Shown here piece after piece: positions 45,234 through 55,320 of a DNA stretch of 64,000 nucleotides; positions within the stretch are counted from its first letter, which is position 1; every line of letters begins with the position of its first letter. This DNA is from an uncultured Draconibacterium sp. (GTDB lineage Bacteria > Bacteroidota > Bacteroidia > Bacteroidales > Prolixibacteraceae). The DNA lies in the NCBI RefSeq assembly GCF_963677575.1, contig NZ_OY782038.1, forward strand, positions 2,297,501 through 2,361,500, written 5' to 3'. Under the pieces are notes generated by a model. That model did no database searches. It was not told where the DNA came from and was given only the letters and a program-made list of their open reading frames with translations. Both the position numbers and the translations under genes were made by a program.

Positions 45234-46880
45234 CTATTTCTTCACTATCAGCTTACCGGTAAGCAGTTCGTCGTTGTATTTAACACGTACCATATAAACC
45301 CCCTCTTTCCAGCTTTGGGTATTTATAGTAGTTCTTTTGCCTTTTAGTTTTTGTTTTTTAAGTTTCAGGCTTTGCATATTATCGTATACTTCTATGTCCC
45401 ACTCTACACTTTCATCGAAAACATTTTCGGTTGTGACAGATTTTAGGGTTTCGTCTTCAGTAACTTCAGGCTCAATACTTACAATCGTTTCGCTGTTGGT
45501 TGGGTTGGGGCTTATTTGAAGCATCAAACTTCCGCTTTGGATAAAATAAAAATCCTGAGATTTAATATCTCCCCATCCACATCCGTTGTTGAACTTTAGA
45601 TTCACAGTATAATATCCTTCATGACTGGCAACAAAAGAACCACCAGTTCCTGAAGGGCACAAAGTCATTATTTGCTGTTGCTCGTCCCAAACTGTCCATA
45701 TATAATCAGCCGGATCATCCGAAGGGTGTGGTAAACTGGCTCTAAACTCAAAAGGAGTTCCTGTTGTTAAATACCAGTTATAGGCATTTTGGTTTAAATC
45801 GAAAGGGCTGAAAACCGTTGCCTCCTCTGTTCCTGCCCAAATGTTTTTTCGTGGCAAAGTTATTTCCTCGCAACCAGTAGTGGTAAGAGTTGCCTCTACC
45901 CATCCTCTACCTGAGCCGTTGGCGGTAAAAGTTCCTTCTTCATACGGGTCTTCAGTCAGGTTATCCGATTCTTCCCAAGTAACGGTGGTGCCGTCAGGCG
46001 GATTGTTTACGGTAAATGTCCCGGAGGTGCAGATTAGGGAGGGGCCGGAAATAGTAGAATGAAATACATTTTGAAGAATTGTTGTATTATCTATAAAATC
46101 TTTCATCCGTTCTATTTGCAATTCAGAGAATAAAATCCGGCAAGGCTTATATGCATATGACATAAGATTAGAGGCATCAGGTGAATACTCATCACCATTA
46201 GCATCCGTACCAGTTCCTGTATAAGTACAACTGCTACTTGACCATACGTTGGGATCAGCAGCGGTATCTTCAATATAATCACCACATGTCAGGGAATTAT
46301 CACCATTAACTAATTCGGCACATTGACCAAGATCACCTCCTCCTTCATTCACAGTCCCGTGATGTGTATGATAAAGGCCTAAACAATGCCCCATTTCATG
46401 AGGTAAACTTGATGTATCATAATAATCGCCATGGATAATTAATGCAGTTGAAGGGATGTTATCTGCCATTCCTGCCGCTATCCAACTTGTTGACTCGCCA
46501 AGGACATAGATATCAATGGCTTCGCAATGTGAATTAACACCGAAAAGCTGATTTTCTTTTCCACTAAAATTCACATAATAATAGTCATTATCAATAAATT
46601 CTGATCCTAACAACGAAAACTGGATATCAGCATCCGAATAATTACTATTTAATGAGTTTACAATTGTTGATAAAATTCCTGTATCAAAACCTTGACCACT
46701 ACTACTCCTCACAATATGGACAAAAATATTCAATGAGTATGATCTAATAGTCAATAAGGATCTTGCTGATTTATTATAAATCCATTAGGGAGGCTCAGGT
46801 GACGTGGTTAAACATTGTTCTTGAGCATTTACAACTAATACATTTAAAATCAATAAAAAGAAAATAATAATTCTTTTCAT
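45234..46880 (-). pseudogene. Secreted M43-like zinc metalloprotease with T9SS tail, broken by an in-frame TAA
   Basis: Read from the ATG at 46880, the frame gives signal peptide MKRIIIFFLLILNVLVVNAQ, then EQCLTTSPEPP, then TAA at 46785-46787, and continues in the same frame for 516 codons. The body has the zinc motif HEMGHCLGLYH (full-length residues about 161-171), a later Met-turn-like NLMSYAY, beta-sandwich domains and a C-terminal Por-type sorting domain (SPNPTNSETIVSIEPE; WKEGVYMVRV). The stop sits where related proteins have a Gln or similar; CAA to TAA would be one change. Without readthrough, no secreted protease is made. A sequencing error is possible. Confidence 0.85.
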
Positions 46881-46885
46881 AAAAT

Positions 46886-47494
46886 TTAGTTTTTAGCGGT
46901 TACAATGAAGACAAATTGATAATCATCAATAGTTGCATCAGGTTGGTTATAATTTGCTGGCGATGCTTTTGCCATAAAAATTCGGAATGGTGTATCTTGA
47001 ATTAACGAGCCTTCACCAAATAGATCAGTGAACGCATCAACGAAGTAGGAACTATCATTTAAGTTTGCCGGAGCAGATTCTAAATCGTCAATCAAATCAT
47101 TTACATCCTGGATATCATGTCCATCATTTTCATAAAATAAAGCTCCACAAGGTTTGGATGCTATTTTCACTATTTTGTCCTGATTATTTATTTGCAAATA
47201 GGAATAAATTCTTACGGCCAAAGGTCCATCTAAGTTATTACTAAAATCAGTTAAGGAACAATCAACATTAACACTATCGTCAACATCTGCAATCGATAGT
47301 TCTACTTTTTCTCCGTTGTAAGCAACCTCCATTGAATCGCCATATTTAAGTTCGAAGACACCTACTAAATCACCTATATCATCAGATATACTGGTGTCTA
47401 ATTCATCATCATCACATCCTGCCCCCAGCAAAACCACACAAAGCGGCAAAAAGAACAGAAGAGTTGTTAATAATCTTAATTTCTTTGGTTTCAT
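46886..47494 (-). CDS. Hypothetical lipoprotein upstream of the protease
   Basis: A 202-residue protein with signal MKPKKLRLLTTLLFFLPLCV ending LLGAGC, lipidated at Cys27, and an acidic stretch DDDELDTSISDD. The rest looks beta-rich with two Cys. It lies 5 nt before the protease ATG, so they form an operon and it may have been the partner or inhibitor of the protease; this is inference. I do not recognise the family. Confidence 0.7.
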   Translation of the reverse strand: MKPKKLRLLTTLLFFLPLCVVLLGAGCDDDELDTSISDDIGDLVGVFELKYGDSMEVAYNGEKVELSIADVDDSVNVDCSLTDFSNNLDGPLAVRIYSYLQINNQDKIVKIASKPCGALFYENDGHDIQDVNDLIDDLESAPANLNDSSYFVDAFTDLFGEGSLIQDTPFRIFMAKASPANYNQPDATIDDYQFVFIVTAKN

Positions 47495-48112
47495 ATTTTA
47501 AAAGATTTTTAGATTGTGAGTATTTAGTACGGAGTACTTTAAAAAACAGGTTCTTTAGAATTAAGAACCGAAAAAGAGCGCGTTAAAAAGGTAGATTTCT
47601 GTTGCTTTGGCAACCTGGGGTTTGTGGCAGTGTGGGTGGTTTACTGTACAAACGGTTTGTTTTGTTTTTTTTGAGTTTTACGAGGTATTCATAGTTGGTT
47701 TTATTTTTATGTTTATGGAATTAAGATGTTTAAAGGTAAAGAAAGGTTGCGTCAAACGCAATTTTTGGACTTATGTTTGGTGAAAATTATTGAGCCCGGT
47801 TAGTATTCATTGGTAATTTGGTTAATTAATATTGATCATTGGAAAAGAAAGGATGCCATCTCTCTCTACATAAAACAGATAAAGATGGCATCCTCAAAGA
47901 TTGGAAATTTGTCTTTAGATACCAGACTCCATGATCTCTGTGATTTCTCTGCGTTACACTGTGGTAAAAAGACGGTAAGCACTGAGAAGAGAAGAAACTA
48001 AGCAAATTGTAAGCAATTACTAAACTGACAAATTGTTAAATTGTAGATGCTGGATGCTCTGAACTTTTGCATTTTAACTTTTGCGTTAATGCACCGGGGA
48101 GATCATCTTCGC
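47495..48112. other. Gene-free region with one 10-bp inverted repeat
   Basis: This 618-nt gap is AT-rich. GGATGCCATC (47851-47860) and GATGGCATCC (47884-47893) form a hairpin with a 23-nt loop, perhaps a terminator or a dispersed element. A 63-codon frame overlaps it but has no family-like features. No good promoter was identified for the lipoprotein operon. Confidence 0.5.
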
Positions 48113-49057
48113 CTAAAATGGCAATTTCCCCAAGTCAAGGTTTCCTCCTGAAAGAATAATACCCACCTTTTTGCCCTTCACATCCACTTTCTTTTCAAGG
48201 ATGGCAGCCAGTGGCACTGCCGACGAAGGTTCGATAATAATTTTCATGCGCTCCCAGATCATACGCATGGCTTCCACTATACTTTCTTCCGAAACGGTTA
48301 CTATATCATCAACCTTGTCCAGAATAATTGCAAAGTTACGCTCACCCAACGAGGTCAATAAACCGTCGGCAATCGTATTAGGATCTTCGGAAGTCACCCA
48401 ACGTTTCGAATGAAACGAACGATAAGCATCGTCGGCTCCGGCAGGTTCGGCAGCAATTACTTTACAAGAAGGCAACAACTTTTTGCTTGAAATGGCTGTT
48501 CCGCTTAACAAACCACCACCACCAACGGGGGCCATTATAATATCAAAATCGCCTTTGTCTTCAATCAATTCTTTGGCAGCTGTCCCCTGACCTGCAATTA
48601 CATGAAAATTATTGTAGGGGTGTATTTCTGTTGCGCCGGTTTCTTCGATCACTTTTGCCAGCGTACTTTCGCGCGCCTGCAGCGTAGGTTTGCAAAAGGT
48701 AATTTCGGCTCCGTAACCGGCTACAGCTTTCTTTTTAATTTCAGGCGAGTTCTCGGGCATTACAATATGTGCAGCTATTCCGCGCATGCGCGCTGCCAGC
48801 GCCAATGCCGCCGCATGATTTCCTGATGAATGTGTAGCCACTCCTTTCTGTGCTTCTCCATCATTTAATGAAAACACAGCATTACAAGCTCCGCGAAATT
48901 TAAAAGCACCTACTTTTTGCAAGTTCTCGCACTTGAAAAACAGCTCGGCATCAACAATACTGTTAATACTCACCGATGACAATACCGGTGTTCGGTGTGC
49001 ATATTTTTGTACGATTCTGTATGCCTGTTCAACGTCATTATAATTCGGAATATTCAT
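48113..49057 (-). CDS. Threonine/serine dehydratase-like PLP enzyme
   Basis: A 314-residue fold-type II PLP enzyme. The PLP lysine lies in FKFRGACNAV, the phosphate loop is the glycine-rich APVGGGGLLSGTA, and SSGNHAAALALAA binds substrate. It lacks the C-terminal regulatory domain of biosynthetic IlvA, so it is a catabolic threonine dehydratase, serine racemase or hydroxyaspartate ammonia-lyase type. It overlaps the PrsW gene by 4 nt. Confidence 0.87.
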   Translation of the reverse strand: MNIPNYNDVEQAYRIVQKYAHRTPVLSSVSINSIVDAELFFKCENLQKVGAFKFRGACNAVFSLNDGEAQKGVATHSSGNHAAALALAARMRGIAAHIVMPENSPEIKKKAVAGYGAEITFCKPTLQARESTLAKVIEETGATEIHPYNNFHVIAGQGTAAKELIEDKGDFDIIMAPVGGGGLLSGTAISSKKLLPSCKVIAAEPAGADDAYRSFHSKRWVTSEDPNTIADGLLTSLGERNFAIILDKVDDIVTVSEESIVEAMRMIWERMKIIIEPSSAVPLAAILEKKVDVKGKKVGIILSGGNLDLGKLPF

Positions 49058-49761
49058 GGTTTTGTGTTACTCAGTTTTTCATTTAACAAATCGTAGTCGG
49101 TGTTGTAAATCGACTGCTTCGACAGCTCGCGCAAACGTTTTAATCCCGAAATGTAGAGATAAACTACAAAGCCTACAAAAACAATAGTTAACCAACCAAT
49201 TTCGGTAAAAAGAATAAAATCGTAAATGCCGTGTAAAAGTATCGGGAGTAGCAGTGCTTTTTGTTTCAAACTTTGGCGTTGTTTTTCGTAGAACTTTGCC
49301 AGTCCAAAATAAAAGCCCATGGTAATTCCAAAAATCGCATGAGCCGGGACTGCCGTTATTGCCCGCACAATTCCGGTACTTAATCCGCCGTCCATTACAT
49401 AAAGCACATTCTCAACTGCGGCAAATCCCAGTGAAACGTAAACCGCATAAACAATCCCATCAAACTTCTCGTTGAACTCAGGACTTTTCCATATCAGAAG
49501 ATAGAGTGCCACGTATTTAAACAGTTCTTCAGAGAAAGCGGCAACAGCAAAAGCTTTCCACGCGGCCGCAAGCAACCACGTAAACCGCACGGTAAACCGG
49601 TCTAAAAAACCTTCGAGAAATAATATGGGAATTACAGTTAATCCTCCGGCCAACAATGCAAACAACAACAAACGCAAGGGTTCTTTTTCGTATTTATCGC
49701 GGAAATAAATGTATGCCGCAATAATAACCACAGGAGCCAGCGCAAGTACCAGAAGGTTCAT
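49054..49761 (-). CDS. prsW: PrsW-family intramembrane metalloprotease
   Basis: A 235-residue integral membrane protein with about seven to eight hydrophobic segments. The metal-binding motifs FSEELFKYVALY (EExxK) and HAIFGITMGFYFG (Hxxx...) are present. PrsW cleaves anti-sigma factors in Bacillus; its target here is unknown. It lies between the SMP-30 lipoprotein and the dehydratase in a tight operon. Confidence 0.88.
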   Translation of the reverse strand: MNLLVLALAPVVIIAAYIYFRDKYEKEPLRLLLFALLAGGLTVIPILFLEGFLDRFTVRFTWLLAAAWKAFAVAAFSEELFKYVALYLLIWKSPEFNEKFDGIVYAVYVSLGFAAVENVLYVMDGGLSTGIVRAITAVPAHAIFGITMGFYFGLAKFYEKQRQSLKQKALLLPILLHGIYDFILFTEIGWLTIVFVGFVVYLYISGLKRLRELSKQSIYNTDYDLLNEKLSNTKP

Positions 49762-49767
49762 GGATGT

Positions 49768-50712
49768 CTAGTTTAGATCGTTAAAATAGAAAGCCGGAAC
49801 ACCTTTCACTCCCGGGCGGAATTTAAAAACACCTCCGGCATATGGATATTTTTCCAGATCTTCTTTGCTGGTAGCTTCTCTTGCCGAAGTAATGTAAAGC
49901 GTTGACAGATCCTCGTCGCCAAAAGCACACGAGGTAATATTTTTTGCCGGCACATCAATTTTGTCAATCAGCTCTCCAGTCTTAGTATTCCAGCAGCCCA
50001 CTGCCGAGCCGCCCCACAAAGCTACCCACAAATTATCGTTTTCGTCGATGGTCATTCCATCGGGCGAACCCAATTCTGCCGGTACATTTACGGCAACTTC
50101 GGGATTTGAGATTTCGCCCGTAGCATCATCGTAATCGTAAGCCATTACTTTTTGTGTTGGCGTATCGATGTAGTACATTTTTGTTTTGTCAGCTGACCAT
50201 ACAATTCCGTTTGAAATGCTGACCTTATCCACCATTTTATGGATCGTTGTATCCGAATCAAAACGATACAAAGCTGCCACTTCCATGTCGCCACTCAGGC
50301 TTATTGTTCCTGCCCAAAACCTTCCCGACGGATCACATTTTCCATCGTTAAAACGGTTATCAGGCAAATCAACCTCCGGATCAACCAGCAAATATTTCGA
50401 CCCGGTTTTTATATCAAAGTGATAAATTCCGTTTTGCAAAGCAACCAGCGCATCGCCACTTTCAGTGGGCACTACCGTTCCGATCATTTGCCCAGTAAAC
50501 ATTTCTTTGTTGTAACCGGTAGCCGGATTATAAATGTTCAGAATTTCCTTTTTAATGTCAACCCACATTAATTCTCCGGTTTTGTAATTCCAGATCGAAC
50601 CTTCGCCAAGTGTCGACTTTGTATCAAGCACCAATTCGGCTTGTTTTGTTTTTGTTTCCGAACAGCTACACAGCAACAATACTGCTAAAAGTAATAAAAC
50701 GGTATGCTTCAT
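49768..50712 (-). CDS. SMP-30/gluconolactonase-like lipoprotein
   Basis: A 314-residue six-bladed beta-propeller protein with lipoprotein signal MKHTVLLLLAVLLLCS then C (Cys17). Motifs LGEGSIWNYKTGELMWVD, NRFNDGKCDPSGRFWAGT, ISNGIVWSADKTKMYYIDT and GSPDGMTIDENDNLWVALWG hold the metal-binding Glu, Asn and Asp of the SMP-30 family. It may hydrolyse a sugar lactone in the periplasm. Confidence 0.88.
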   Translation of the reverse strand: MKHTVLLLLAVLLLCSCSETKTKQAELVLDTKSTLGEGSIWNYKTGELMWVDIKKEILNIYNPATGYNKEMFTGQMIGTVVPTESGDALVALQNGIYHFDIKTGSKYLLVDPEVDLPDNRFNDGKCDPSGRFWAGTISLSGDMEVAALYRFDSDTTIHKMVDKVSISNGIVWSADKTKMYYIDTPTQKVMAYDYDDATGEISNPEVAVNVPAELGSPDGMTIDENDNLWVALWGGSAVGCWNTKTGELIDKIDVPAKNITSCAFGDEDLSTLYITSAREATSKEDLEKYPYAGGVFKFRPGVKGVPAFYFNDLN

Positions 50713-50749
50713 AATTATAGGTTTCCGGTTGTTTGCAAAATCAAATGTA

Positions 50750-51562
50750 CTAAATACTTTTAATGAGGTCCCGCATAATCAGCGTCATTTTAGGTTCGGC
50801 TTTCATAGCAACCTCCTGCACTTCTTCGTGCGAAATTTCTACAATCTCGCCGGGCACACCGCTGTCGGTTACAATCGAAATTCCGAAAACACGCATATCC
50901 ATGTGGCGGGCTACAATTACTTCGGGCACGGTTGACATACCAACAATATCGCCACCCAAAATGCGGAACATTTTGTACTCGGCCGGCGTTTCGAAAGTAG
51001 GTCCTGAAACTCCAACATACACTCCTTCTTTTACATCGATGTTATTTTCAAGTGCAATTAGTTTGGCTTTGTTGCGCAGTCGCTGACTGTAAGGTTTGCT
51101 CATATCGGGGAAACGCGGCCCCAGTTCATTATTGTTTTTACCGCGCAAAGGATGCTCCGGGAAAAAGTTGATATGATCAGTAAGCAGCACAATTTCTCCA
51201 ACATGCCAATCAGGATTTAAACCTCCACTCGCATTCGAAACAAAAAGGTTTTTCACCCCCACAAACTTCATTACACGCACCGGGAAAGTCACTTCTTTCA
51301 TGTCGTAACCTTCGTAGTAATGAAAACGGCCCTGCATGGCCAAAATTTCCTTATCGCCCAGTTTTCCGTAGATTAATCGCCCTGCATGGCCATCAACAGT
51401 TGACACCGGAAAGTTCGGAATCTCGGAGTACGGAATAGAATCGATAATTTCAATTTCGTTTACCAGCCCGCCAAGACCGGTTCCCAAAATAATTCCGACC
51501 TCAGGACTTGCCTGAATTCTTTCTTTTATGAAGCTCGCGGTTGCTTTTATTTTCTCCAACAT
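50750..51562 (-). CDS. Purine-nucleoside phosphorylase (PNP family 2-type)
   Basis: A 270-residue trimeric-type PNP that splits inosine and guanosine with phosphate. Motifs are ILGTGLGGLVNEIE, FPVSTVDGHAGRL, FVSNASGGLNPDW, GPTFETPAEYKM and VGMSTVPEVIVARH. Its start overlaps the end of lpxK by 62 nt in another frame. Confidence 0.93.
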   Translation of the reverse strand: MLEKIKATASFIKERIQASPEVGIILGTGLGGLVNEIEIIDSIPYSEIPNFPVSTVDGHAGRLIYGKLGDKEILAMQGRFHYYEGYDMKEVTFPVRVMKFVGVKNLFVSNASGGLNPDWHVGEIVLLTDHINFFPEHPLRGKNNNELGPRFPDMSKPYSQRLRNKAKLIALENNIDVKEGVYVGVSGPTFETPAEYKMFRILGGDIVGMSTVPEVIVARHMDMRVFGISIVTDSGVPGEIVEISHEEVQEVAMKAEPKMTLIMRDLIKSI

Positions 51563-52607
51563 AATTCAATATCTTCTTATTAAACGATTTTTTTTCTTCT
51601 TCAAGAAAATCAATTTTTACCGGCAAATAATACATGGCCTTTTTCAGTTCATCGCTTATTTCGCCGATGTCTTTAAAACGCATAGCATCCTTTTCGGTTG
51701 TCACAATTAACTTTCTTTCTGATTTTATTTCACTGAACTTTTTCTCAATCTCACGAATATCGGCGTTACTGTACGAATGATGATCGGAGAAAGTTAATGT
51801 TTCCATATTTGTTCCCATCTTACGAATAAAGGAATGCATTTGTTTTGGCGACGCAATTCCGGTAACCACCAACATGTGGCAGGCTACATTTTTATAACTT
51901 GCTTCATCAATTTCAGGAGCATCGAACACCGGTTGCAAAGTACCATAAACCAAGCGCGTAAAATACAAACTCTGGTAAGGCAACAGGTTCACATCGCTTT
52001 GTAAAATGCGGCGCATAATTGGCGTTACCTCCTCGGGGCATTTAGTGAAAAGAATAATATTTGCCCGACGCATTTGAGTAACACCTTCGCGCAAACGACC
52101 AACCGGCAGCAACGAATCGTTTTTTATCTGTCGGTTGTAATCGATCAATAAAATATTTATTCCCGGCGAAATCCTTCGGTGCTGAAAAGCATCGTCGAGC
52201 AACACCACATCAGGCGTTTTTTCGTTGGCAGGTTCGAGCAATTTTTCCACTCCCGAAACCCGGTTTTCACACACCGAAACAGTAGCCTCCGGAAATTTAT
52301 TTTTTATCTGCAGCGGTTCGTCGCCCACTTCCTGCGCGGTCGACTCCATGTCAACCAAACGGAAACCTTTTGTTTTACGTTTGTACCCTCTGCTTAAAGT
52401 TGCCACCTCATACTTCTCTTTTAATAAACTTACCAGGTACTCAACATGCGGCGTTTTTCCGGTACCTCCAACAGTAATATTACCGATGGAAATTACGGGC
52501 ACATCAAACTCCCTCGAGTTTAGTATTTTAAGATCATAGGCGCGGTTACGCAGAAAAACAACTATTCCGTACAACCAGGCCAGAGGATATAATAAAATTT
52601 TCACCAT
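51501..52607 (-). CDS. lpxK: Tetraacyldisaccharide 4'-kinase LpxK
   Basis: Phosphorylates the lipid A disaccharide precursor at the inner membrane. The 368-residue protein has an N-terminal membrane helix, P-loop GNITVGGTGKTP, GYKRKTKGF, the DDAFQHR catalytic motif and a GIASPKQM block. It is longer at the C-terminus than E. coli LpxK (328) and that tail overlaps the PNP gene. Confidence 0.94.
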   Translation of the reverse strand: MVKILLYPLAWLYGIVVFLRNRAYDLKILNSREFDVPVISIGNITVGGTGKTPHVEYLVSLLKEKYEVATLSRGYKRKTKGFRLVDMESTAQEVGDEPLQIKNKFPEATVSVCENRVSGVEKLLEPANEKTPDVVLLDDAFQHRRISPGINILLIDYNRQIKNDSLLPVGRLREGVTQMRRANIILFTKCPEEVTPIMRRILQSDVNLLPYQSLYFTRLVYGTLQPVFDAPEIDEASYKNVACHMLVVTGIASPKQMHSFIRKMGTNMETLTFSDHHSYSNADIREIEKKFSEIKSERKLIVTTEKDAMRFKDIGEISDELKKAMYYLPVKIDFLEEEKKSFNKKILNYVGENKSNRELHKRKNSGKS

Positions 52608-52658
52608 AAATGTTCTTCAAAATAGGTGGCTAAGATAACGTGATTTGGTGTAAACAAA

Positions 52659-52689
52659 AAGGATGCCCCATAACTTATGGCACATCCTT
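52659..52689 (-). terminator. Terminator-like hairpin after sppA
   Basis: AAGGATG(c)CCCATA pairs with TATGG(ca)CATCCTT just downstream of the sppA stop. On the minus strand the stem is followed by T-rich sequence (TTTTTGTTTA). Confidence 0.65.
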
Positions 52690-52709
52690 CAATTTATTGC
52701 TGTAAAATC

Positions 52710-54497
52710 TTAATTCAGATAAATATCGTAAGGCATACGAGCATAAATTCCACTCATCTCGGTTGCTTTTTTCAGGTGCTCGTAATAACGGTATTTTTCA
52801 CCCAATTCGCTTTTTAAAATGTGTGCTTTTACATTTCCGCCCAGTTTAAACATTTCTTCAAACGGACTGGCTAATTCCGGCAATGAAACAGTTCGGTAAT
52901 CTTCCAAACCTTCCATTTCAACGGCCAGTTTTATGGCGTCTTCCAAACCTCCAAACTCATCGATCAAACCAATTTCTTTTGCATTTTCGCCACTCCAAAC
53001 ACGGCCCTGACCAATGTTATCCACATCTTCTTTTGTCATGCCACGGCCATCAGATACATGCGACAGGAACGTATCGTAACCAATAGAAATATAATTTGTC
53101 ATGCGTTGTTTTTCGTACGGTGTCATTGGGCGCATTAACGATACAAAGTTCGAATGTTCGTTGGTACCAACATCATCGGTCGTAATTCCAAGCTTGTCGT
53201 TCATCAGCTCGCCAAAGTTTGGAATCTGACCAAAAATACCGATCGAACCGGTGATTGTATTCGGGCTGGCAACAATTTTATCAGCCGGGCACGAAATATA
53301 ATAACCACCCGAGGCGGCTACATCGCCAAACGATACTACCAATGTTTTTTCTTCGGCAGCCAGTTTAACTTCGCGCCAGATTGTTTCCGAATCAAACACT
53401 GCTCCTCCCGGAGAATTTACACGTAAAACAATCGCTTTATACGAACTGTCCTGGCGTACTTTACGAATTTCTTTCCCCAGCTTATCGCCGTTAATTCCTT
53501 CGTTGGCACTCACAGTAGTTCCTATTTCGCCACTGGCATAAATTACCGCAACTTTATTTCGGCTATACTTTTTGGTCTGTCCTTTCACCGGAACTTTCAC
53601 GTAGTCTTTCACACTCACCACCGGAATTCCTTCTGTTCCTTCAATACCGGTAATTTCGCGCATATCGTCAAGCACTTCGTCGCGGTATTTTGCCGCATCG
53701 ATCAAACCGTTCTCCACCATATCCTTGGCTTTCTTGTAGGTTTGTGCTTCATCAGCCAATTCATTCAGTTTTTCTACCGAAATACCACGCGTCTCCGAAA
53801 TTCCTTTCAGCATATGATTCCACAAACTATTCATATAAACCAGCCGCTGCTCGCGGTTAGCCTCGCTCATTTTGTCCAGCATATAAGGCTCAACTGCGGA
53901 TTTAAATTTGTTGTTCGGGCCACGAATGATCTGCATTTCAACACCCAGTTTTTCGAGGGCATTTTTGTAGAACATTAACTCGCTGCTTAAACCCCGAAAA
54001 TCAAGTGTAACTTCAGGGTGCAAAACAATCTGGTCGGCCACTGTCGCCACATAATAACCTTTTTGGTCTAACATCATTTGGTCGGCAACGGCGTAAATCG
54101 GTTTATCACAACTGTCTTTAAAAGCGATCAGATCGTTTCTAATCTCTTCAACCGAAGCAAAACCTCCGTTTGTTACCGACAGTTTCAGGTAAACCCCTTT
54201 TATACGATCATCGTTGGCAGCTTTTTTTAACGACTCACTAATATTATCCAGTCCGATTGTTTTTACCGAGCTAAAAATTCCGGGAAGCTCCAGGTCTTCA
54301 AAAGGATCGTTCGGGGAGCGGTCTACAATGCTCTTACTTAAATCAATAACCAACATTGATTGATCGGTTACCGTAACCTCTTTATCGGCCGAGGCAATAA
54401 TTGCCCCGAAAACTATAAACATCAGAAAAATACCAATTAACGATATGGCCAGGAAACCAACAATGGTCGCTAATACGTATTTGAAGAATTCTTTCAT
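52710..54497 (-). CDS. sppA: Signal peptide peptidase SppA, 67-kDa type
   Basis: A 595-residue membrane-bound Ser/Lys protease that degrades cleaved signal peptides. It has an N-terminal membrane helix (LATIVGFLAISLIGIFLMFI) and two duplicated ClpP-like halves. The general-base Lys is in RGPNNKFKSAVEPY and the nucleophile Ser in VAASGGYYIS. Length matches the long E. coli form. It is divergent from folK. Confidence 0.94.
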   Translation of the reverse strand: MKEFFKYVLATIVGFLAISLIGIFLMFIVFGAIIASADKEVTVTDQSMLVIDLSKSIVDRSPNDPFEDLELPGIFSSVKTIGLDNISESLKKAANDDRIKGVYLKLSVTNGGFASVEEIRNDLIAFKDSCDKPIYAVADQMMLDQKGYYVATVADQIVLHPEVTLDFRGLSSELMFYKNALEKLGVEMQIIRGPNNKFKSAVEPYMLDKMSEANREQRLVYMNSLWNHMLKGISETRGISVEKLNELADEAQTYKKAKDMVENGLIDAAKYRDEVLDDMREITGIEGTEGIPVVSVKDYVKVPVKGQTKKYSRNKVAVIYASGEIGTTVSANEGINGDKLGKEIRKVRQDSSYKAIVLRVNSPGGAVFDSETIWREVKLAAEEKTLVVSFGDVAASGGYYISCPADKIVASPNTITGSIGIFGQIPNFGELMNDKLGITTDDVGTNEHSNFVSLMRPMTPYEKQRMTNYISIGYDTFLSHVSDGRGMTKEDVDNIGQGRVWSGENAKEIGLIDEFGGLEDAIKLAVEMEGLEDYRTVSLPELASPFEEMFKLGGNVKAHILKSELGEKYRYYEHLKKATEMSGIYARMPYDIYLN

Positions 54498-54574
54498 ATT
54501 TTTGTAATTTAATTAATATTCCAATTTAGTGAATGAGTACTATTTTGATCAAGGAATTACAAATATAAGATACA

Positions 54575-55078
54575 ATGAACAAGGTATTTCTTGGAATAGG
54601 TGGAAATATTGGCGACAAGCATAAAAATTTTATTCACGTCCTCGAATTGGTGGAAATAAAATTAGGTAAAATAATTCAAAAGTCATCGGTTTACGAAACT
54701 CCACCGTGGGGTTTTCATTGCGAAGACGTGTTCTGGAACCAGATTTTAGTTATTGAAACCAAGCTTGAGGCGGAAGAATTGCTTTGGCGTATCCACGAAA
54801 TAGAAGCCGATTTTGGACGAAAACGTGGCAACGAACGTTACTCTTCGCGCGAAATGGATATTGACATCTTATATTTTAACGACGATTTTTTGGAGTCGCC
54901 AGACTTGATCGTTCCACATCCACGCATTCACGAACGACGTTTTGTGCTGGTTCCGCTGGTTGAAATTGCTCCGGAAATGAAACACCCGCTTCGTCGTTTA
55001 ACCAGCATTGAAATGCTGGAAAGCTGCCTCGATAAATCGGTGATTAAAAAAGTTGAAATGGACGAGGAAACTGAATGA
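54575..55078 (+). CDS. folK: HPPK: 2-amino-4-hydroxy-6-hydroxymethyldihydropteridine diphosphokinase
   Basis: Transfers pyrophosphate from ATP to the pterin in folate synthesis. The 167-residue protein has LGIGGNIGDKHKN, ETPPWGFHCEDVFWNQ and SSREMDIDILYF. Length is normal. Confidence 0.94.
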   Translation: MNKVFLGIGGNIGDKHKNFIHVLELVEIKLGKIIQKSSVYETPPWGFHCEDVFWNQILVIETKLEAEELLWRIHEIEADFGRKRGNERYSSREMDIDILYFNDDFLESPDLIVPHPRIHERRFVLVPLVEIAPEMKHPLRRLTSIEMLESCLDKSVIKKVEMDEETE

Positions 55079-55168
55079 TGAATTTCGATTAACGATTTTT
55101 GATTTCGGATCGAATAAATAACTCCACGCATTGTCATTCCCAGTGTTAAATCAGTCAAATAACTTCGT

Positions 55169-55238
55169 TACGTCATGCTGAATTTATTTCAGCATCCTTT
55201 AAAGAATAGGGATTCCGAAACAAGTTCGGAATGACGTA
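55169..55238. repeat. Palindromic intergenic element (GTCAT family, copy 3)
   Basis: TACGTCAT (55169-55176) pairs with ATGACGTA (55231-55238), enclosing ATGCTGAA-tttat-TTCAGCAT (55175-55195) and ATTCCGAA-acaag-TTCGGAAT (55212-55232). This three-arm design is shared with the copy at 10238-10317. It lies in the convergent folK-hflX gap. Confidence 0.8.
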
Positions 55239-55320
55239 GCCGTAACTAAAGACTTGACTTTACACTAGAAACAAAAGCAAATACACCTGTAATTCTAGGC
55301 GTAGAATAAAATAACTCTGA

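Noticed and set aside
47810..48001. 63-codon frame in the lipoprotein-dehydratase gap
   Set aside because: It overlaps an inverted repeat, has no coding-like features and no recognisable ribosome binding site.
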